The translations under genes were made by a program, and so were the position numbers. A stretch of DNA of 64,000 bases from Caulobacter sp. Root343 (GTDB lineage: Bacteria > Pseudomonadota > Alphaproteobacteria > Caulobacterales > Caulobacteraceae), in contig NZ_LMDF01000007.1 of assembly GCF_001425745.1 (NCBI RefSeq), positions 310,899 through 374,898 on the forward strand, given 5' to 3'. Position 1 is the stretch's first letter; each line of letters begins with the position of its first letter. Of this stretch, positions 28,234 through 41,219 are shown piece by piece. Under the pieces are notes generated by a model. That model had not been told where the DNA came from and did not search any database. It saw only the letters and a program-made list of their open reading frames with translations.

Positions 28234-29562
28234 ATGCGCTTGTCGCGCTATTTCCTGCCGGTGCTGAAGGAAGCACCGTCCGACGCCCAGATCGTTTCGC
28301 ACCAGCTGATGCTTCGCGCCGGCATGATCCGCCAGGAAGCGGCGGGCATCTATGCCTGGCTGCCGCTGGGCTTCCGCGTGCTGAAGAAGGTCGAGCAGAT
28401 CGTCCGCGAGGAAATGGATCGCGCCGGCGCCATCGAGCTGCTGATGCCGACCCTGCAACTGGCCGACCTCTGGCGCGAGTCGGGCCGCTACGACGCCTAC
28501 GGCCCGGAGATGCTGCGCATCACCGACCGTCACGAGCGCGAGCTGCTGTACGGGCCCACCAACGAGGAAATGATCACCGAGATCTTCCGGGCCTATGTGC
28601 GCAGCTACAAGGACGTTCCGAAGAATCTGTACCATGTGCAGTGGAAGTTCCGGGACGAGCGCCGTCCGCGCTTCGGCGTGATGCGCGGCCGCGAGTTCCT
28701 GATGAAGGACGCCTACAGCTTCGACCTCGACGCCGAGGGCGCGCGCAAAGCCTACAACCGCATGTTTGTGGCCTATCTGAACCTGTTCTCGCGGATGGGG
28801 CTGAAGGCCGTGCCGATGCGCGCCGACACCGGCCCGATCGGCGGCGATCTCAGCCACGAATTCATCGTTCTGGCCGATACCGGCGAAAGCGCCGTGTTCT
28901 GCCACAAGGACCTGGTCGAGATGCCGGCCCCCGGCCCGGACGTCGATTGGTTCGGCGACTTGCAGCCGCTGGTCAACCAGCGCACCGCGCTCTATGCGGC
29001 GACCGAGGAAATGCACGACGAGGCGGCGTTCAACGCACTGCCCGAGAGCGACCGCCTGTCGGCGCGCGGCATCGAGGTGGGCCACATCTTCTCGTTTGGT
29101 ACGAAGTATTCCGAGCCGATGAAGGCCACCGTGACCGGCCCCGACGGCAAGGATACGCCGGTCCAGATGGGCAGCTACGGCGTCGGCGTCTCGCGCCTGC
29201 TGGGCGCGATCATCGAGGCCAGCCATGACGAGGCTGGGATCATCTGGCCGGAGAGCGTCGCGCCGTTCGACGTCGGCATCGTCAACATGCGCCAAGGCGA
29301 CGCCGCCTGCGATGCGGCTTGCGAGACCGCCTACGCCGCGCTGAAGGCCGCCGGCAAGGACGTGCTCTACGACGACACCGACGCCCGCGGCGGCGCCAAG
29401 TTCGCCACCATGGACCTGATCGGCCTGCCCTGGCAGCTGATCGTCGGCCCCAAGGGCATCGCCGAGGGCGTGGTCGAACTCAAGAACCGCAAAACTGGCG
29501 AGCGCCACACCGCCTCGCTGGAATCGATCCTCGACGGCCTGACCAAGAGCAAGACCGCCTGA
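28234..29562 (+). CDS. proS: Prolyl-tRNA synthetase (short, no editing insert)
   Basis: ProS charges tRNA-Pro. The 442-residue product has the class II motifs: motif 1 around [20 protein letters not shown], motif 2 as [18 protein letters not shown] (about residues 138-155), and motif 3 with [16 protein letters not shown] near residue 312. [13 protein letters not shown] follows motif 1. It lacks the roughly 180-residue INS editing domain found in E. coli ProRS, which is the normal alphaproteobacterial form. The stop overlaps the lolC start (TGATG). Confidence 0.97.
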   Translation: MRLSRYFLPVLKEAPSDAQIVSHQLMLRAGMIRQEAAGIYAWLPLGFRVLKKVEQIVREEMDRAGAIELLMPTLQLADLWRESGRYDAYGPEMLRITDRHERELLYGPTNEEMITEIFRAYVRSYKDVPKNLYHVQWKFRDERRPRFGVMRGREFLMKDAYSFDLDAEGARKAYNRMFVAYLNLFSRMGLKAVPMRADTGPIGGDLSHEFIVLADTGESAVFCHKDLVEMPAPGPDVDWFGDLQPLVNQRTALYAATEEMHDEAAFNALPESDRLSARGIEVGHIFSFGTKYSEPMKATVTGPDGKDTPVQMGSYGVGVSRLLGAIIEASHDEAGIIWPESVAPFDVGIVNMRQGDAACDAACETAYAALKAAGKDVLYDDTDARGGAKFATMDLIGLPWQLIVGPKGIAEGVVELKNRKTGERHTASLESILDGLTKSKTA

Positions 29563-30842
29563 TGCCAGACACCCGCGCCGCCGGTCCCTTCAGTCGCTGG
29601 GAGCGCTCCGTCGCTCGCCGGTACCTGTTCGCCAAGCGCAAGAACGGCGGCGTGGCGCTGATCTCGATCATCTCGTTCTCCGCGGTGATGCTGGCGGTCT
29701 TCGCCCTGATCACCGTGATGAGCGTGATGAATGGCTTCCGGGCCGAGCTGCTGGGCCGAATCCTCGGCTTCAACGGCCATCTCTACGCCCAGTCGCCGCT
29801 GATCAACGGTCCCGATCGCGACACCATCATCCGCCGGATCAAAGCCTCGCCGGGCGTAATCCAGGCCGCGCCGATGGTCGAGGCCCAGGCCATGGTCATC
29901 GGCCCGACCCAGGTGACGGGCGCTATCGTGCGCGGGGTGAACACCTCGGATCTGCGGCACATGTCGCTGATCACGGGCAACATCAAGAGCGGCGGGATCG
30001 ACGGCTTCGGCCAGGGCGAGTATGGCGGCGATATCGTCCTGATCGGCGACCGCATGGCTCAGGCCCTGGGCGTTCGCCCTGGCGACGCCATCACCCTGAT
30101 CTCGCCGACCGGACCGGCCACCGCGTTCGGGACCTCCACCCGCGAGAAGAACTATATCGTCGGGGGGATCTTCAGCGTCGGCATGAGCCAGTTCGACGAG
30201 GCGTTCGTCTACATGCCGCTGGAGCAGGCTCAGCTGTTCTTTGGCCGCGACACCTCGGTCGACTATGTCGAGATCAAGGTCGACGATCCTGACAAGGCCA
30301 AGGACTTGAAGCGCGCCGTCGAGGTGGCCAGCGGTCCGGGCGCCTTGGTCACCGACTGGCAGGACAAGAACCACAGCTACTTCACCGCCCTCCAGGTCGA
30401 GCGGAAGGTGATGCGGCTGATCCTGGGCTGCATCGTCGCCATCGCCACCCTGAACATCATCTCCAGCCTGGTCATGCTGGTAAAGAACAAGGGCAAGGAC
30501 ATCGCTATCCTGCGGACCATGGGGGCGGGGCAGGGGGCGATCCTTCGTATCTTTCTGATGGCCGGCGCCTCGATCGGCGTGGCCGGCACCCTGTGCGGCT
30601 TGGCTCTGGGCGTCGTGTTCTGCGCCTACATCACGCCCATTCAGAACTTCGTGGAGTGGGCGACGGGTACTGCCGTGTTCAGCGCCGACGTCTACATGCT
30701 TTCGCACATTCCGGCGAAGATCGACTGGACCGAGGTCGCCGGCATCGTGTCGCTGTCGGCCCTGTTCAGCGTGCTGGCGACCTTGCCGCCCGCCTGGCGC
30801 GCCTCGCGTCTCGATCCGGTGGAGGCGCTTCGCTATGAGTGA
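29562..30842 (+). CDS. lolC: Lipoprotein-releasing ABC transporter permease (LolC/LolE family)
   Basis: This is the membrane component of the Lol system, which extracts outer-membrane lipoproteins from the inner membrane for handover to LolA. The 426-residue product starts [20 protein letters not shown], followed by a first helix ([20 protein letters not shown]). A large periplasmic domain comes next. The FtsX-type C-terminal domain has three helices, with the coupling segment [20 protein letters not shown]. Only one permease gene is present, so it probably serves as both LolC and LolE, as in many alphaproteobacteria. It overlaps lolD by 8 bp. Confidence 0.93.
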   Translation: MPDTRAAGPFSRWERSVARRYLFAKRKNGGVALISIISFSAVMLAVFALITVMSVMNGFRAELLGRILGFNGHLYAQSPLINGPDRDTIIRRIKASPGVIQAAPMVEAQAMVIGPTQVTGAIVRGVNTSDLRHMSLITGNIKSGGIDGFGQGEYGGDIVLIGDRMAQALGVRPGDAITLISPTGPATAFGTSTREKNYIVGGIFSVGMSQFDEAFVYMPLEQAQLFFGRDTSVDYVEIKVDDPDKAKDLKRAVEVASGPGALVTDWQDKNHSYFTALQVERKVMRLILGCIVAIATLNIISSLVMLVKNKGKDIAILRTMGAGQGAILRIFLMAGASIGVAGTLCGLALGVVFCAYITPIQNFVEWATGTAVFSADVYMLSHIPAKIDWTEVAGIVSLSALFSVLATLPPAWRASRLDPVEALRYE

Positions 30843-31521
30843 ACCGATCCTGGCCCTGCGCGGGGTCGAGCGCGTCTACAAGACCGAGGCCGGCGACTTG
30901 CCGGTGCTGCGCGGCGTCGATATCGACGTCTATCCGGGCGAAGTTGTCGGCCTGATCGGTCCTTCGGGTTCGGGCAAATCCTCGCTGCTGCATTCGGCGG
31001 GGCTGCTGGAGCGTCCCGACGGTGGTCTGGTGGCGCTGGAGGGCCGCGACTGCTCCAAGCTGTCTGAGCGCGTGCGCACCCGCATCCGCCTGGGCACGGT
31101 CGGCTTCGTCTACCAGTTCCATCACCTGCTGCCCGAGTTCTCGGCGCTCGAGAACGTGGCCATGCCACTGACCATCGCCGGCAAGAGCCGTCGCGAGGCC
31201 GAGGCGCGGGCCAAGGAGCTGCTGGAAAGCCTGGGCCTGGGCCCGCGCATGAACCACCAGCCGGCCCAGATGTCTGGCGGCGAACAGCAACGCGTGGCCA
31301 TCGCCCGGGCGCTCGCCAATCGTCCCAAGCTGCTGCTGGCCGACGAGCCGACCGGCAATCTCGATCCCGCCACCTCCGCGGCCGTGTTCCAGTCGCTGTA
31401 CCAGGTCGCCCGCCAGCAAGGCGTCGCCGCCCTTATCGCCACCCACAACATGGAACTGGCCCGCTACATGGATCGCGTCATGGCCCTCAGGGACGGCCAC
31501 CTGGAAGCCAAGCGCTTCTAG
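30835..31521 (+). CDS. lolD: Lipoprotein-releasing ABC transporter ATP-binding protein LolD
   Basis: LolD powers lipoprotein release. The 228-residue product has Walker A GPSGSGKS (residues 42-49), the Q-loop in [20 protein letters not shown], the ABC signature [15 protein letters not shown], and Walker [32 protein letters not shown] is typical of the LolD motif that contacts LolC. It starts 8 bp before the lolC stop. Its own stop shares a CTAG with the convergent outer-membrane gene. Confidence 0.95.
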   Translation: MSEPILALRGVERVYKTEAGDLPVLRGVDIDVYPGEVVGLIGPSGSGKSSLLHSAGLLERPDGGLVALEGRDCSKLSERVRTRIRLGTVGFVYQFHHLLPEFSALENVAMPLTIAGKSRREAEARAKELLESLGLGPRMNHQPAQMSGGEQQRVAIARALANRPKLLLADEPTGNLDPATSAAVFQSLYQVARQQGVAALIATHNMELARYMDRVMALRDGHLEAKRF

Positions 31522-32756
31522 AACTGGCGACGGAAGGCGGTCTGCAGAACCGTCTGGCCTTGCCGTGGCGTCAGGCCCAGCCGTGCGCGGTCGCGGCGGA
31601 AGCTGTCGATATGTTGCGCCTCGAACACGATCTGGCTGTCGGGCCTGATGTCCCAACGATAGGCCGCCAGCCCAGACCAGCCATGCTCGGCATTGTTGTC
31701 GGTGGCCTTGTTGGTCCGGTCGGTCGTCGAGAAGTGGTCATAACGCAGCGTCGCCGAGCCGGGCCCGAGCGCCTTGTTCGCTGAGACATAAGCGGCCTCG
31801 AAGCCCATGTCGGCCCAGACGCCGTTGGCGTTCGAATAGCCCATCAGGGTCTCGCCGGTCATGACCTGGGCCTTCACGGCGACGGCGTCGAGGTCCAGCC
31901 GCATGCCGAGGTTCCAGAACCGCGTTTCCCACGACCATTCGCGGTTGGCGTCGACGCTGGTTCGGTCACCTTCGTTCTCATACCTGAACAGGTCGATGGC
32001 CAGGACGGAGGACGGCCGCCACTCCACACGGCCGTAGTAGCCGATCCGCCCATCGATCTCGGCCAGGGGCGTCGTCGACGGCGCCTGACGCTGGGCCATT
32101 CGCGCGCTGAGCGGCGGCAGCGGAAAGCGGCCGAACACCGGCGACTTGAGGTCGTGCAACGCCCAGCCGCGGAACGTCAGCTCGGTGCCGGCGGTGTCGC
32201 CGTGCTGGAAGCCGCCGGCGGTGAGGCTGAAGGTCTGGCCCGCCAGGGTGCGCCGGATCGTGGCTTCGACGCCGACGACCTTGGTCTCCTCGGCCACCCA
32301 GGTATTGATCGCCGATGGGGTGATGGTGTCGGCCACGGACCAATCCAGGCCATCGTGTTCCAGTGAAATCGGCGGGTAGAAAACCCCGGCGCGGGCCGAC
32401 AAGCGCAGCGCCGAGCCCGGTTGGGAGCGGTAGGCCAGGTAGCCTTCGCCTAGATCGACCAGATGCCGTTGGCCGTCCTGGCTCTCGCCGACGATTACGG
32501 CCGATACGGTATCGGAAAAGCGAGGATTCCAGACCAGGGCGGCCTCGCCCAGGCGCACGCCTTGGCGGCCGTCGCCGAAGCGCGCCTTGCCGACGCGACC
32601 GTCGATCCAGGAGGCCTCGCCATCAGCGGCGGCGAGGCGCAGGTCGACAAGCCCAGAGAAAGTGTCGCGCGAGAACAGCTCCGCCCGCGCCTGCGCCGAA
32701 CCGGCGCTCGCCAAGACCAGGGCCGTTCCCACGACGGTCGAAGTCAGTCTCCCCAT
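31518..32756 (-). CDS. Predicted outer-membrane beta-barrel protein
   Basis: The 412-residue product has a Sec signal ([20 protein letters not shown], likely cut after AQA). The rest is a series of alternating hydrophobic and polar strands, such as [20 protein letters not shown] and [15 protein letters not shown], ending in ...TAFRRQF. A terminal phenylalanine is the usual signal for Bam-mediated outer-membrane assembly. The family is not recognised; it resembles a porin-like barrel. It follows the nucleoside hydrolase gene by 34 bp on the same strand and converges on lolD, sharing the CTAG stop. Confidence 0.72.
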   Translation of the reverse strand: MGRLTSTVVGTALVLASAGSAQARAELFSRDTFSGLVDLRLAAADGEASWIDGRVGKARFGDGRQGVRLGEAALVWNPRFSDTVSAVIVGESQDGQRHLVDLGEGYLAYRSQPGSALRLSARAGVFYPPISLEHDGLDWSVADTITPSAINTWVAEETKVVGVEATIRRTLAGQTFSLTAGGFQHGDTAGTELTFRGWALHDLKSPVFGRFPLPPLSARMAQRQAPSTTPLAEIDGRIGYYGRVEWRPSSVLAIDLFRYENEGDRTSVDANREWSWETRFWNLGMRLDLDAVAVKAQVMTGETLMGYSNANGVWADMGFEAAYVSANKALGPGSATLRYDHFSTTDRTNKATDNNAEHGWSGLAAYRWDIRPDSQIVFEAQHIDSFRRDRARLGLTPRQGQTVLQTAFRRQF

Positions 32757-32790
32757 GCGGCGAACCTGCGGGAAGACCGCTGCGATTAAG

Positions 32791-33750
32791 TTAAAGCAGA
32801 GCCTGCTTCATGGCGGCGTAGAAACCCGCGCGGTCGATCTTCTTGATCACCCGCGCATTGGGCGGCCGACGTTTCAGGGCAGGATCCGCCAACTCGATAT
32901 CCGGCAGGATCGCGTGCGAGACGCTGAGATAGCCACGTGTCAACTCGCCCATCGTCTCGACGTCGACGACACAGTCCTCGGCCTCGAGGATCAGGGTCTC
33001 GTCCAAGGCGATCGCGCAGGTGAGGGCGTCGGGATGCAGGCTGCCATCCAAGCCCTCGGTCTCACGGGCGAAGGCGAGGGAGGCGCGGTTCACGTCCGTG
33101 AAGAAGCGGGCCTTGGGCGTGTCCAAGGCCTCCAACTCGGCTAGCCGCGCGGTGCTCCACAGGCCGTCTTGCAACGTCAGGGTCCAGGTGGCGATCGACA
33201 GGTTGAAGCCGGCGTTGACGACGATCTTGGCCGCTTCCGGATCGACATAGAAATTGTACTCGGCCGCCGGCGTGACGTTGCCGACCCCATTGTCCGTCCC
33301 GCCCATGATCCACAGGTGCTTCAAGGCCTGGGCGATGCGCGGCTCGCGCAGGTAGGCGAGGGCGATGTTGGTCAGGGGGGCTTGAGCGATCAGGGTGATC
33401 TCACCGGGCGCCGCCATGATCCGGGCCACGAGTTCGTCGACGGCATGACCTTCGGCGGGGCGCTGGGCGGTCTTGGCGAAGTCGCTGTCGCTCATACCGT
33501 CTTGACCGAAGACGTAGGCGGCGTCGAGCGGCGCGCGGGTAAAGGGCGCTTGGGCGCCCAGATAGACCGGGACCTGGCCGGCCTTGCCGCATCGATCCAG
33601 CGTCACCAGCGCGTTCTCGGCGTGCTGGGTGAAGCCGACATTGCCATGGGCGATGGTGATGGCCTCGACGCTGACGCCGGGGCGGGTGAGGGCCAGCATC
33701 AGCGAGAAGACGTCGTCGCCGGCGGTGTCGGTGTCGATGATCAGGCGCAT
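32791..33750 (-). CDS. Inosine/uridine-preferring nucleoside hydrolase
   Basis: The enzyme splits the N-glycosidic bond of ribonucleosides. The 319-residue product begins with the calcium-binding signature DTDTAGDDVFSLMLAL (family consensus DxDxxxDD). It also has the conserved LIAQAPLTNIALAYLREP and the IMGG segment followed by EYNFYVDPEAAKIV (the N-x-DP-EA motif). These are sufficient for the family; base preference cannot be told. It is the first gene of a two-gene minus-strand unit with the outer-membrane barrel, which suggests nucleoside scavenging. Its start lies about 105 bp from the divergent sidA LexA box. Confidence 0.93.
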   Translation of the reverse strand: MRLIIDTDTAGDDVFSLMLALTRPGVSVEAITIAHGNVGFTQHAENALVTLDRCGKAGQVPVYLGAQAPFTRAPLDAAYVFGQDGMSDSDFAKTAQRPAEGHAVDELVARIMAAPGEITLIAQAPLTNIALAYLREPRIAQALKHLWIMGGTDNGVGNVTPAAEYNFYVDPEAAKIVVNAGFNLSIATWTLTLQDGLWSTARLAELEALDTPKARFFTDVNRASLAFARETEGLDGSLHPDALTCAIALDETLILEAEDCVVDVETMGELTRGYLSVSHAILPDIELADPALKRRPPNARVIKKIDRAGFYAAMKQALL

Positions 33751-33853
33751 GGCCTCGATCTGCCCCGATCCGAGCGACTTGACCAGAGCGGTTCAAGGGC
33801 GCGGGGCGGCCTATCGAGTGACTCGCTCAAAGAAAATGCGGTGGAACGTCGCG

Positions 33854-33868
33854 GAACATCTTGTGAAC
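33854..33868 (+). promoter_or_regulatory. LexA box (SOS operator) before sidA
   Basis: GAAC-ATCTTGT-GAAC is the exact inverse of the alphaproteobacterial LexA consensus GTTC-N7-GTTC. Extra GAAC half-sites lie at 33844-33847, 33870-33873 and 33888-33891. It is 49 bp before the sidA ATG. Confidence 0.85.
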
Positions 33869-33917
33869 AGAACAAAACCAGAATATGGAACAAAACAAGA
33901 AATCTGTGGAGGTTCCG

Positions 33918-34007
33918 ATGATCCGTATCGCTCGTGAGTCTTTGGCGCTTGTGTCGGTCGCCAGCTTCGTCTGGATGATGTGTACGGTCGCCCAACTGGT
34001 GGCTTGA
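33918..34007 (+). CDS. sidA: SidA-like SOS-induced cell division inhibitor (29 aa)
   Basis: This is a 29-residue ORF with a good ribosome site (GGAGG, 5 nt before the ATG). It begins [12 protein letters not shown], runs into a single hydrophobic helix containing SFVWMMC, and ends AQLVA. Length, membrane-helix layout and LexA control match SidA of Caulobacter crescentus. SidA is an inner-membrane peptide that blocks division by acting on FtsW/FtsN during the SOS response. The identification rests on remembered family features, not a search. dnaE follows 36 bp later on the same strand with no terminator between them. Confidence 0.85.
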   Translation: MIRIARESLALVSVASFVWMMCTVAQLVA

Positions 34008-34043
34008 GTCGTGCGAGCGGCTGTCTTGTAGCGGAGGTCGGTC

Positions 34044-37475
<3,432 letters not shown>

Positions 37476-37582
37476 GAATATATTCCTATTTATGTTTGAA
37501 GCCCACCCTGAGCTGACCTTGCTGGCCGGGGCCGTTTATGTCGAAGAGCCCTTCGCAGGGGCCGAAGCCTTGGAGAGAAACG

Positions 37583-37933
37583 ATGGCGAGTCAAGAAGGC
37601 GGATGTCAGTGCGGACGAGTCCGCTATGCGGTTGATGTCGAGCTCGACAGTCTGATCACCTGCAACTGCTCGCGCTGCGGCAAGCTGGGTTCGATCCTGG
37701 CCTTCAGCGGGGCCGAGGCTTTCGACCTGAAGAGCGGCGAAGACGCTCTGACCGAGTACAAGTTCAACACCCACAATATCTCACACCTGTTCTGCGAGAC
37801 CTGCGGCATCCAGTCGTTCGGGCGCGGCACGGCGCCGAATGGGCAGGCGATGGTGGCGATCAATGTCCGCTGCCTGGACGGCATCGACGTCTTCGCGTTG
37901 CAGCCGCAGCAGGTCGACGGCAAGGCATTCTGA
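37583..37933 (+). CDS. GFA-family protein (glutathione-dependent formaldehyde-activating-like)
   Basis: The 116-residue product has the zinc-binding cysteines of the GFA/CENP-V fold: C8 and C10 (GGCQCGRVRY), C27, C29 and C32 (CNCSRCGK), and C71 and C74 (CETCGIQSFGRG). Most members of this family have no proven function; the formaldehyde-glutathione activity is known only for Gfa proteins and is not assumed here. The ATG at 37583 follows TTGGAGAG; an in-frame start at 37538 would add 15 unconserved residues. Confidence 0.88.
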   Translation: MASQEGGCQCGRVRYAVDVELDSLITCNCSRCGKLGSILAFSGAEAFDLKSGEDALTEYKFNTHNISHLFCETCGIQSFGRGTAPNGQAMVAINVRCLDGIDVFALQPQQVDGKAF

Positions 37934-38126
37934 GGCGCGTCCCGGCGCTTGGCGGCGCGGAGCTCGGTTCCACCGGCGCCGTTCAGATCGATAATCGGCG
38001 ATCAACCAATGCGCGCTGCAGGGCACGGCTAGAGCGGATAGCGGGCTCCGCCTAAGCATTCGATGGAAAGTCGAATACTCAGGCGTTGTCGAAAGGCGGC
38101 CGGTCAGAAGGAGAGTGGGGTCCGTT

Positions 38127-38777
38127 TCACCACGCCGCCGCACGGCCATTGGCCAGGCCGGCCCGGAACAGCCGCTGCTCGGCCGCCTTGCCGCCCTTGA
38201 CGATCACCGGCGTCTCCGCGCCGCGCAGCAGGGGCAGGTCGTCGAGGCTGTCGGTATAGGCGTAGGTCCAGCGCACGCCATGACCGGCGTCGGCCAGGGC
38301 CTGGCATTTTTGCTGGTTGCGGCAGTGGACGTCGGCGACCCAGCCGCCGCCGCGGCGCTTCAGCGACGTACCCAACACCTCGATCGGATGGCCGAGCGGA
38401 CCGATCAGGGCCTGGGCCAGCAAAGCCGGGGCGGCCGTGACGACCACCACGCGATCGCCGCTGGCCAGATGCGCGTTCAAGACCGCCAGGCCGCCCGCCC
38501 GCCAGGCCAGGGCGCTCCGGCCGGCGCGGAAGGTCTCGCCGAACCGGGCGCAGGACTCGCGTAGACCCTGTTCGCCAAGGCCGACGGTCGCGATCCATAG
38601 CAGGATGGAAGCGCCGGCGCGGCGAGTGCGCGGCAGGGCGACCAAGGGAATCGCGACCGGGGCGATCGCCAGAACGGCCATAGCGCGGAATGGTGAGCGG
38701 CGGACCCGGCCCCAGAGCCACAGGGCCGTGGAGTCGCCGTCCAGTAGGGTTCCGTCCAAGTCGAACACGGCGAGCAT
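38127..38777 (-). CDS. HAD superfamily IB phosphatase
   Basis: The 216-residue product has HAD motif I VFDLDGTLLDGDST, with nucleophile Asp6 and acid/base Asp8. Motif II threonine is in VVVVTAAPALLAQALIG, and motif IV is YTDSLDDLPLL. A helical cap lies between motifs I and II, including a hydrophobic stretch (FRAMAVLAIAPVAIPLVALP) that could be a membrane-associated helix. These features fit the HAD-IB (SerB/PSPase-like) subfamily. The substrate is unknown. It is divergent from rpsB. Confidence 0.87.
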   Translation of the reverse strand: MLAVFDLDGTLLDGDSTALWLWGRVRRSPFRAMAVLAIAPVAIPLVALPRTRRAGASILLWIATVGLGEQGLRESCARFGETFRAGRSALAWRAGGLAVLNAHLASGDRVVVVTAAPALLAQALIGPLGHPIEVLGTSLKRRGGGWVADVHCRNQQKCQALADAGHGVRWTYAYTDSLDDLPLLRGAETPVIVKGGKAAEQRLFRAGLANGRAAAW

Positions 38778-39121
38778 GGTCAGGATTCTCCGCCCGCCCC
38801 GCGAGGAGGGGCTTAGGGCATTGAGGCACGCCTGTGTGTAGATCCGGCGAAGCCCATCTCAATCTTCCGTGGAGAGATGGCGGCATTTCGACGATGCGGA
38901 GGCCGGTTCGCGGTCTTTCGCGCCGAGCAGCCGGTTCGCGACGCCTACGCCCGGGGGGTTGCTTTTTGTCCGCTGAAAGCCTATTTGCCCCGCCATTCCA
39001 CACGTGGACGTTCGGTTGCGACCGGGGAGACATCCCGGCGTCGCCGTTCCGGTCCCGCTCCAGAATGGTCTGGAACGGGGGTGTCCGCGGAGGTTCAACC
39101 GGAAAAAGGATTAAAGGCCCG
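38778..39121 (+). promoter_or_regulatory. Divergent region with probable rpsB leader
   Basis: These 344 bp hold no credible gene. A possible promoter is TTGCTTT with GCCTATTTG about 13 bp later (from 38959). Stem-loops are CCATCTC/GAGATGG (38854-38880) and, close to the rpsB start, CCGTTCC/GGAACGG (39044-39078) with a small inner hairpin. The second is 43 bp before the ATG and could take part in S2 autoregulation, as known in other bacteria; that is inference. Confidence 0.4.
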
Positions 39122-40015
39122 ATGGCTCTTCCCGAATTCTCCATGCGTCAGCTCCTGGAAGCCGGCGCCCACTTCGGTCACCAGACTCACCGCTGGAACC
39201 CGAAGATGGACCGCTACATCTTCGGTTCGCGCTCGAACATCCACATCATCGACCTGTCGCAGTCGATCCCGCTGCTGCACCAGGCCCTGGTGAAGGTCCG
39301 TGAAGTCGCCGCCGCCGGCGGCCGCGTGCTGTTCGTCGGCACCAAGCGCCAGGCCAGCGACCCGGTCGCCACCGCCGCCAAGCGCTGCGCCCAGTACTAT
39401 GTGAACCACCGCTGGCTCGGCGGCACCCTGACCAACTGGCGCACCGTCTCGGGCTCGATCGCTCGTCTGCGCGAGCTGGAAGGCGTCCTGACCGGCGAAG
39501 GCCAAGGCCGCACCAAGAAGGAACTGCTGCAGCTGACTCGCGAACGCGACAAGCTGGAACTGTCGCTGGGCGGCATCAAGGACATGGGCGGCATCCCCGA
39601 CATCATGTTCGTGATCGACACCAACAAGGAAGCGATCGCGATCCTGGAAGCCCGGAAGCTGAACATTCCGGTCGTCGCCATTCTCGACACCAACTGCGAT
39701 CCGGACGGCATCACCTATCCGATCCCGGGTAACGACGACGCCGCCCGCGCGCTGCAGCTGTACTGCGACCTGATCGCGGACGCCGTCCTGGATGGTCTGG
39801 CCGCCGGTCAAGCCGGTTCGGGCGTCGACCTGGGCGCCGCCGTGAACCCGACCGAGCCGGCCCTGGCTCGCGCTCTGGCTCCGGAACCGACCCCGGAAGC
39901 CGCCGCTCCGGAAGCCGTCGTCGAGGCTGCTCCGGAAGCCGCTGCCCCGGAAGCGGCTGCTGAAGCTGCTCCGGAAGCCGCCGTCGAAGCGGCTCCGGAA
40001 TCGGCCGAAGGCTGA
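39122..40015 (+). CDS. rpsB: 30S ribosomal protein S2, with Ala/Pro/Glu-rich tail
   Basis: S2 binds the 16S rRNA head-body junction and is needed for S1 attachment. The 297-residue product starts [20 protein letters not shown], and [34 protein letters not shown] and [20 protein letters not shown] are family hallmarks. The normal S2 core ends near residue 250. After it comes a low-complexity tail made of [15 protein letters not shown] units (encoded at about 39886-40005). The ATG at 39122 gives the standard N-terminus; the open frame continues upstream without homology. It is the first gene of the rpsB-tsf-pyrH-frr cluster. Confidence 0.97.
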   Translation: MALPEFSMRQLLEAGAHFGHQTHRWNPKMDRYIFGSRSNIHIIDLSQSIPLLHQALVKVREVAAAGGRVLFVGTKRQASDPVATAAKRCAQYYVNHRWLGGTLTNWRTVSGSIARLRELEGVLTGEGQGRTKKELLQLTRERDKLELSLGGIKDMGGIPDIMFVIDTNKEAIAILEARKLNIPVVAILDTNCDPDGITYPIPGNDDAARALQLYCDLIADAVLDGLAAGQAGSGVDLGAAVNPTEPALARALAPEPTPEAAAPEAVVEAAPEAAAPEAAAEAAPEAAVEAAPESAEG

Positions 40016-40074
40016 TTTCCCACGCGCCTCCGCCCGGCTCGGCCGGAACGCGGAGGCCGTCGCGACCCTGACAT

Positions 40075-40138
40075 GCGACCGGGCTAGAAGCCCGGTCGCT
40101 ACTCTTTGCGAATATGGCGGGCGACAAGCCCGGTCGCT
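40075..40138 (+). promoter_or_regulatory. Alternative hairpins between rpsB and tsf
   Basis: GCGACCGGGCT (40075-40085) pairs perfectly with AGCCCGGTCGC at 40089-40099 (11 bp, 3-nt loop). The same 3' arm is repeated at 40127-40137, so it can pair instead with that copy. The surroundings are also duplicated (AAGCCCGGTCGCTA followed by GAATATGG). This makes two mutually exclusive structures possible before the tsf start at 40164. Confidence 0.6.
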
Positions 40139-40163
40139 AACTGTTTGAATATGGAGATATTCC

Positions 40164-41102
40164 ATGGCTGAGATCACGGCTGCGCTGGTCAAGGAACTGC
40201 GCGAAAAGTCCGGCGTCGGCATGATGGACTGCAAGAAGGCGCTGTCGGAAAACAACGGCGACATCGAAGCATCCATCGACTGGCTGCGCGCCAAGGGCCT
40301 GTCCAAGGCCGCCAAGAAGGCCGATCGCGCCGCCGCCGAGGGCCTGGTGGCCATCGCCACGGCCGAGCAGGGCGCCGGTGAAACCGCCGCCGTCGTCGAG
40401 GTGAACGCCGAGACTGACTTCGTCGCCCGCAATGATCTGTTCCAGAACGCCGCTCGCCAGATCGCCCAGGTGGCGGTCGCCACCGACTGCTCGATCGACG
40501 CCGTCAACGGCGCCAAGCTGGCCGGCGGCGAAAGCGTGCAGGACCACCTGACCAACCTGATCGCCACGATCGGCGAGAACATGATGGTTCGCCGCGCCGC
40601 CCAATGGACGGTCGCGAACGGTGTCGTGGCTTCGTACATCCACAACGCCGTCGCCCCGGACCTCGGCCGCATCGGCGTGCTGGTCGCCCTCGAGTCGACT
40701 GGCGACAAGGCCGCCCTGCGCGAGCTGGGCCGCAAGATCGCCATGCACGTCGCCGCGACCGCCCCGCTGTCGCTGTCGCCGGAAGACCTGGACCCGGCCG
40801 CCATCGAGCGTGAAAAGGCCGTGTTCACCGAGCAGGCCCTGGAATCGGGCAAGCCCCCGGCGGTCATCGAGAAGATGATCGAAGGCCGTATCCGCAAGTT
40901 CCTGGAAGAAGTCGTGCTGCTGAAGCAGGCCTTCGTCATGAACCCGGACCAGACGGTCGAACAGCTGGTCGCCGAGACCGGCAAGACCCTGGGCGCGCCG
41001 ATCACCGTGAAGGGCTTCACCCGTCTCGCCCTGGGCGAAGGCGTGGAAAAGAAGACCGACGACTTCGCCGCCGAAGTCGCTTCGATGACCGGCCAGGCCT
41101 AA
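40164..41102 (+). CDS. tsf: Translation elongation factor Ts
   Basis: EF-Ts is the nucleotide exchange factor of EF-Tu. The 312-residue product has the N-terminal [20 protein letters not shown] domain and the core [11 protein letters not shown] motif whose TDFV contacts the EF-Tu magnesium site. A coiled-coil and C-terminal module end in [20 protein letters not shown]. The ATG at 40164 has GGAGA upstream. It is separated from rpsB by a hairpin region and from pyrH by a strong terminator, so rpsB-tsf is a distinct unit. Confidence 0.97.
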   Translation: MAEITAALVKELREKSGVGMMDCKKALSENNGDIEASIDWLRAKGLSKAAKKADRAAAEGLVAIATAEQGAGETAAVVEVNAETDFVARNDLFQNAARQIAQVAVATDCSIDAVNGAKLAGGESVQDHLTNLIATIGENMMVRRAAQWTVANGVVASYIHNAVAPDLGRIGVLVALESTGDKAALRELGRKIAMHVAATAPLSLSPEDLDPAAIEREKAVFTEQALESGKPPAVIEKMIEGRIRKFLEEVVLLKQAFVMNPDQTVEQLVAETGKTLGAPITVKGFTRLALGEGVEKKTDDFAAEVASMTGQA

Positions 41103-41142
41103 GCCTGTCGTTGGGGGCTCTCGCGCCCTCGGCAAACAATCA

Positions 41143-41179
41143 GGGCGCGGCGCGTTTAGACGCGCGCCGCGCCCTTTTT
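41143..41179 (+). terminator. Rho-independent terminator of rpsB-tsf
   Basis: The 12-bp perfect stem GGGCGCGGCGCG/CGCGCCGCGCCC (41143-41154 with 41163-41174) has an 8-nt loop and is followed by five Ts. Confidence 0.92.
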
Positions 41180-41219
41180 GCGCCCGCCTCGCGGCGCCCG
41201 CTTCAAAGGGCGACCCCGG

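Noticed and set aside
37498-37570. Possible repeat remnant with GTCGAAGAGCCCTTCG before the GFA gene
   Set aside because: There is a short dyad but no second copy in the window and no clear boundaries; too weak to report as a feature.
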